Below are positions 8,124 through 10,765 of a stretch of DNA of 10,765 bases, in pieces; position 1 is the stretch's first letter, and each line of letters starts with the position of its first letter. Source of the stretch: Euryarchaeota archaeon UBA36 (GTDB lineage Archaea; Thermoplasmatota; Poseidoniia; Poseidoniales; Thalassarchaeaceae); assembly GCA_002496485.1 (NCBI GenBank), contig DAJW01000121.1:1-10765 (forward strand), read 5' to 3'. The position numbers and the translations under genes were made by a program. Below the pieces are notes generated by a model, which made no database searches, was not told where the DNA came from, and saw only the letters and a program-made list of their open reading frames with translations.

Positions 8124-9841
8124 TTGTCTAACCCCCTGTAATCAATTTGGTTAAGTAAAGATGTTGAAACAACGTTATCATCGATTACAACGTTGATGTT
8201 ATCTAATTTAGAATCATCAAATTCCATTCCATTACCTGGCATTGGAATATCTTGCTCGAATTGAATTGAGTCTTCAATCAAAACCTTTTCAGCAACCAAG
8301 TCTTTGTATTTTTCAGATGCCTGCGAAACTACGCTTGTTTGTAATAAGGTTTTAATCGTTTGATTGGCCAAGTGTTCTTTAGAAAAATCCTTCAATATTG
8401 GTGAAGATGATATTGTCAAATCGCGATATTTATTCATTGCTTCCTTTTTATTCCAAAGTCTTCTCCATCTCGACATGGATGCGATGAAATTAGGATCGCT
8501 CATAGCCAATAGCCGACCTAATTCAAATGCAGCGGAGTGGTGAATTACATCAAAACCGGTAGATGGTTCGATACCTCTAGCGTCATCAGAGTTTTCATAT
8601 GGCTTTTGTTTTGGTTGGTGTGTTGTAGGGACTGCAATACAAGGTCCTCTATACAAGCATGGTCTAGTAATACCATCATCTTCGACTATATCAGTAAGCA
8701 AATAAGAATTAGCAGAAATATCAGGGTCCATATCATTACCTAGTAATGCTGGTTCGTAGTAGGACTCTTCTTGCTCTAGTTCTTTAGCAAAATCATATAC
8801 AGAACCTAAATCTCCCGCCATTGACAAATCTTCTTCTTTTTTCCTAAAACGAATATTCTTTATTTTCGATTCAAAATCTCCCCCATCACCAGTTTTGAAT
8901 TTCCAATAATCGAGGACTAGGAGTTTGACTTTACGGCCTACATGAACTTTAACTGGTCCAGCCTCTTTTACAGAAACATTCTTTTCCGCTTTTTTGTACG
9001 AAAGTTTTGTATTACTTTTCCTAGTAGCCTTTTCCGCTTTTTTGTACGAAGGTTTTGTATTACTTTTCCTAGCAGCCTTTTCCGCTCCCGCGAACCGCGC
9101 GCTCATGTCCATTGTACTCTTCCTGACCGGTGGTGATGTCAAGTATTGAATTTGATTTTCATTTGGTAATTCATTGATTGAATCTTCTAAAGAGACTAAA
9201 AATGTATGATATTTTGTGTTTGGTTCTGAAGGAATTCGATTTGACAAAATTACAGAGAATAGACCGTCTTCATCGCTCCCACACAACTCTTTATCTCTTG
9301 GATTTACTTGAAGCCCATGGGCTAGGAGTTCGACTTCACTAGAAGTGGGAGCGATTGATTTTAGTAAACTAGATGGAATTTCTAAAAGTTTAATTGGTAC
9401 TGAATTAGATGAGGAATCGATTTCAGTCGACTCAGCAACAGGATAGTAATCACAAATGTTAAACTCATCTTCCCTAAGTAAGAGTAATGACATCCAAGGT
9501 AACTGTTTATTTTGTTCATTCACAATTCTTTCCCATGGGAGAGTCTTGCTTTGGAAAACAATTTTTGGTAATGTCAAATCTAAAATCACATTTTGTTCAT
9601 TTTTAGGTGGGTATCTTGAGTGTACAGTCAGAGGATCAATAGACCATCGCGAGCCATTGACTGTGAAGAACTTGTATTGTTGCTCTGAAGGATTCATACC
9701 CGTTGGAGTAATACCTACTTTTTCGGGGAAACTCTGCTTCATTTCCATTCTGTAGTCACCCTGACTCAATGGTGGGCGTATCGAATCAAAAAATCGGATT
9801 TCTCCAATTGGAGGTGGTTGTGGAATTGGTTCTTGAGTCAT
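8120..9841 (-). CDS. 573-aa conserved hypothetical protein, N-terminal portion of a second split family, with a Lys-rich tandem-repeat linker
   Basis: A Pro-rich head (PIPQPPPIG) leads into IRFFDSIRPPLSQGDYRMEM (15-34), FTVNGSRWSIDPLTVHSRYP (59-78), LPKIVFQSKTLPWERIV (91-107) and LPWMSLLLLREDEF (114-127). A basic linker (about 239-305) holds a 16-residue tandem repeat. The second half shows VKLLVLDYWKF (305-315), RPCLYRGPCIAVP (393-405) and SAAFELGRLLAMSDPNFIAS (436-455) followed by MSRWRRLW (456-463). From memory, a large bacterial hypothetical family has the same succession: a PPLxAGDY-like start, a GPRFxLxPxDxHSVFPP-like block, LPWER, PWLALLLFDEDE, an SWYRGPL-like block and AAxELGRLLAL...RWRR. 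No signal peptide or membrane helix is seen. The ATG has a very strong SD that lies within the previous gene, and the junction is TAATG. The function is unknown. Confidence 0.92.
   Translation of the reverse strand: MTQEPIPQPPPIGEIRFFDSIRPPLSQGDYRMEMKQSFPEKVGITPTGMNPSEQQYKFFTVNGSRWSIDPLTVHSRYPPKNEQNVILDLTLPKIVFQSKTLPWERIVNEQNKQLPWMSLLLLREDEFNICDYYPVAESTEIDSSSNSVPIKLLEIPSSLLKSIAPTSSEVELLAHGLQVNPRDKELCGSDEDGLFSVILSNRIPSEPNTKYHTFLVSLEDSINELPNENQIQYLTSPPVRKSTMDMSARFAGAEKAARKSNTKPSYKKAEKATRKSNTKLSYKKAEKNVSVKEAGPVKVHVGRKVKLLVLDYWKFKTGDGGDFESKIKNIRFRKKEEDLSMAGDLGSVYDFAKELEQEESYYEPALLGNDMDPDISANSYLLTDIVEDDGITRPCLYRGPCIAVPTTHQPKQKPYENSDDARGIEPSTGFDVIHHSAAFELGRLLAMSDPNFIASMSRWRRLWNKKEAMNKYRDLTISSSPILKDFSKEHLANQTIKTLLQTSVVSQASEKYKDLVAEKVLIEDSIQFEQDIPMPGNGMEFDDSKLDNINVVIDDNVVSTSLLNQIDYRGLDK
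8981..9086 (-). repeat. 48-bp in-frame tandem repeat (2.2 copies) in the 573-aa gene
   Basis: Two full 48-base units (8981-9028 and 9029-9076) and the first ten bases of a third (9077-9086) follow each other exactly. I see two base differences between the full units. Each unit encodes 16 residues, AEKAARKSNTKPSYKK and AEKATRKSNTKLSYKK (residues 253-284), then AEK again. The near-identity points to a recent slippage or duplication event. The product is a highly basic, probably unstructured linker between the two conserved halves of the protein. Confidence 0.93.
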
Positions 9842-10765
9842 TAACGTCTCCTCCTCCTAGATTTTTTTGTTAACTTAGCGTCTTTCTTTTCGATTTTGAT
9901 AGAATCGCTTTGACGTAAAGATTCCGCTTGATTCATTTTGATGTTACTTTGCTCATTTTTCTTAACAATGTTAGGTTTCCAGTATGGTGCCCTGTTCAGT
10001 ACTTTGGCTTTGACCTCGATATTAATTATTGCATCAGAAGACAATCCTCCTTTATCAGAAACTCTCACTTGACAATGATTAATTCCAGCATCATCATTAC
10101 TTGGAATGCCTGATAATAATCCGTCTTCCATCAATGATAGCCATTTTGGTCCAGAAATCAACTTGAATGACATGACATCATCTTGGTCGTCATCTCCTGC
10201 GAATTTCGACAAATCGAATCGGTATTCTACAGTCGCATTGGCAATTGGAGCATCGATTTCTGGCAAATCAGTATTTTGAATAATTTGCTTTTTCTTTGGT
10301 TTGGTTTTACTTTCAACCTTCACTTGTTTTAGATTCGATACGCCAGAAGTTAATTTCCAATCCTCAGGGACAATTCTAATTTGTTCACTTTTATCTTCAA
10401 CTTCATGACTCCAGACTATATTAGATGCTCCATAATTAGATATTGGCCCATCATCTACCAGTTTCGCCCAGGAACTAGACTGTAGTACTTCGGAAATGAC
10501 ATTAGTATTTTCTTGGTAGGCTATTGCTGAATTAATATCTGTAGTTTCATCTGTAATGATATCTATGATAGCAGGACCTTCGATATCTGCAATCGGCTTT
10601 ACGGACCAGATATATGCTATACCATCACTACGCTTGATTACTTGTGGCTCATTATTTGATGTAATCCCCTCGATACCAATTTTTACTTGTGGAGCTTTAT
10701 CAGGAAGTGTTTTCACAATAAGAACAAAAGTTCTAATTTTCGAGGTACAATAAAATCTAAGATTA
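9841..10765 (-). CDS. Partial gene: Ig/cadherin-like domain protein with a basic C-terminal tail (5' end outside window)
   Basis: The frame is open to the right edge. A GTG at 10716 could serve as a start giving 291 aa, but no SD precedes it. Sixteen further in-frame codons without a stop lie upstream, so the gene probably begins outside the window. The first about 150 residues are beta-rich (QVKIGIEG, GIAYIWSVKP, GPAIIDIITDE) and probably form one or more further sandwich domains. Residues of about 152-245 (GTG numbering) fit a putative-Ig (He_PIG) or cadherin-like domain. The clearest blocks are FAGDDDQDDVMSFKLISGPK, WLSLMEDGLLSGIPSNDDAG, and CQVRVSDKGGLSSDA before the NRAPYW border. The last about 45 residues are polar and basic, ending in five Arg codons that also form the next gene's SD. 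Such domains usually mediate extracellular adhesion or assembly. Whether a signal peptide exists cannot be seen. The stop overlaps the next ATG (TAATG). Confidence 0.85.
   Translation of the reverse strand, partial: NLRFYCTSKIRTFVLIVKTLPDKAPQVKIGIEGITSNNEPQVIKRSDGIAYIWSVKPIADIEGPAIIDIITDETTDINSAIAYQENTNVISEVLQSSSWAKLVDDGPISNYGASNIVWSHEVEDKSEQIRIVPEDWKLTSGVSNLKQVKVESKTKPKKKQIIQNTDLPEIDAPIANATVEYRFDLSKFAGDDDQDDVMSFKLISGPKWLSLMEDGLLSGIPSNDDAGINHCQVRVSDKGGLSSDAIINIEVKAKVLNRAPYWKPNIVKKNEQSNIKMNQAESLRQSDSIKIEKKDAKLTKKSRRRRR
9847..9858 (-). promoter_or_regulatory. Extended Shine-Dalgarno run that doubles as a poly-Arg coding tail
   Basis: The minus strand reads AGGAGGAGGAGA just before CGT-TAATG. 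It gives three overlapping chances to pair with the 16S 3' end ahead of the 573-aa ATG at 9841. In the upstream frame the same bases are AGG AGG AGG AGA, which with CGT encode the terminal RRRRR. It is the strongest SD seen in the window. Confidence 0.8.

Noticed and set aside
8942..9136. Plus-strand frame with repeated Phe-rich segments (RKFCITFPSSLFRFF)
   Set aside because: It is the antisense image of the 48-bp Lys-rich tandem repeat of the 573-aa gene and has no independent support.

Overview
This window looks like a piece of an AT-rich archaeal genome, most likely a planktonic marine euryarchaeon of the Marine Group II (Poseidoniales) type. The reasons are indirect. There is a large secreted protein with Asp-rich thrombospondin-type-3 (TSP3) repeats, an acidic linker, one Ala/Gly-rich C-terminal membrane segment and a basic cytoplasmic tail, an architecture I associate with that group. 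Genes are tightly packed and have Shine-Dalgarno (SD) sites. No rRNA, tRNA or housekeeping marker is present, so the taxonomic call is an inference.

All seven genes lie on the minus strand and form one gapless transcription unit, read from high to low coordinates. The order is: (1) a 5'-truncated protein with an Ig/cadherin-like domain (10765-9841); (2) a 573-aa protein (9841-8120); (3) a 387-aa protein (8123-6960); (4) a 423-aa protein (6960-5689); (5) a 936-aa protein (5692-2882); (6) an 889-aa signal-peptide, propeller-like, TSP3 membrane protein (2870-201); (7) the first 62 codons of a further membrane protein (186-1). Genes 1 to 5 overlap by 1 or 4 bases at each junction (TAATG or ATGA). 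Genes 5/6 and 6/7 are separated by only 11 and 14 bases. Nearly every start has a good SD site, so the set is probably cotranscribed and translationally coupled. The promoter and the first gene or genes lie beyond the right edge.

The four central proteins are the most interesting part. None has a signal peptide, a membrane segment or an enzymatic motif I recognise. Their conserved cores resemble, from memory, two very large uncharacterised bacterial protein families. Genes 2 and 3 look like the front and back parts of one family, and genes 4 and 5 look like the front and back parts of the other. The locus may therefore be an archaeal version, split into four overlapping genes, of a two-protein bacterial system with no known function. 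Its neighbours are an Ig-fold protein and membrane-anchored surface proteins. This suggests a multi-subunit structural assembly at or near the cell surface, but no biochemical role can be read from the sequence. Homology and neighbourhood searches could not be run here.
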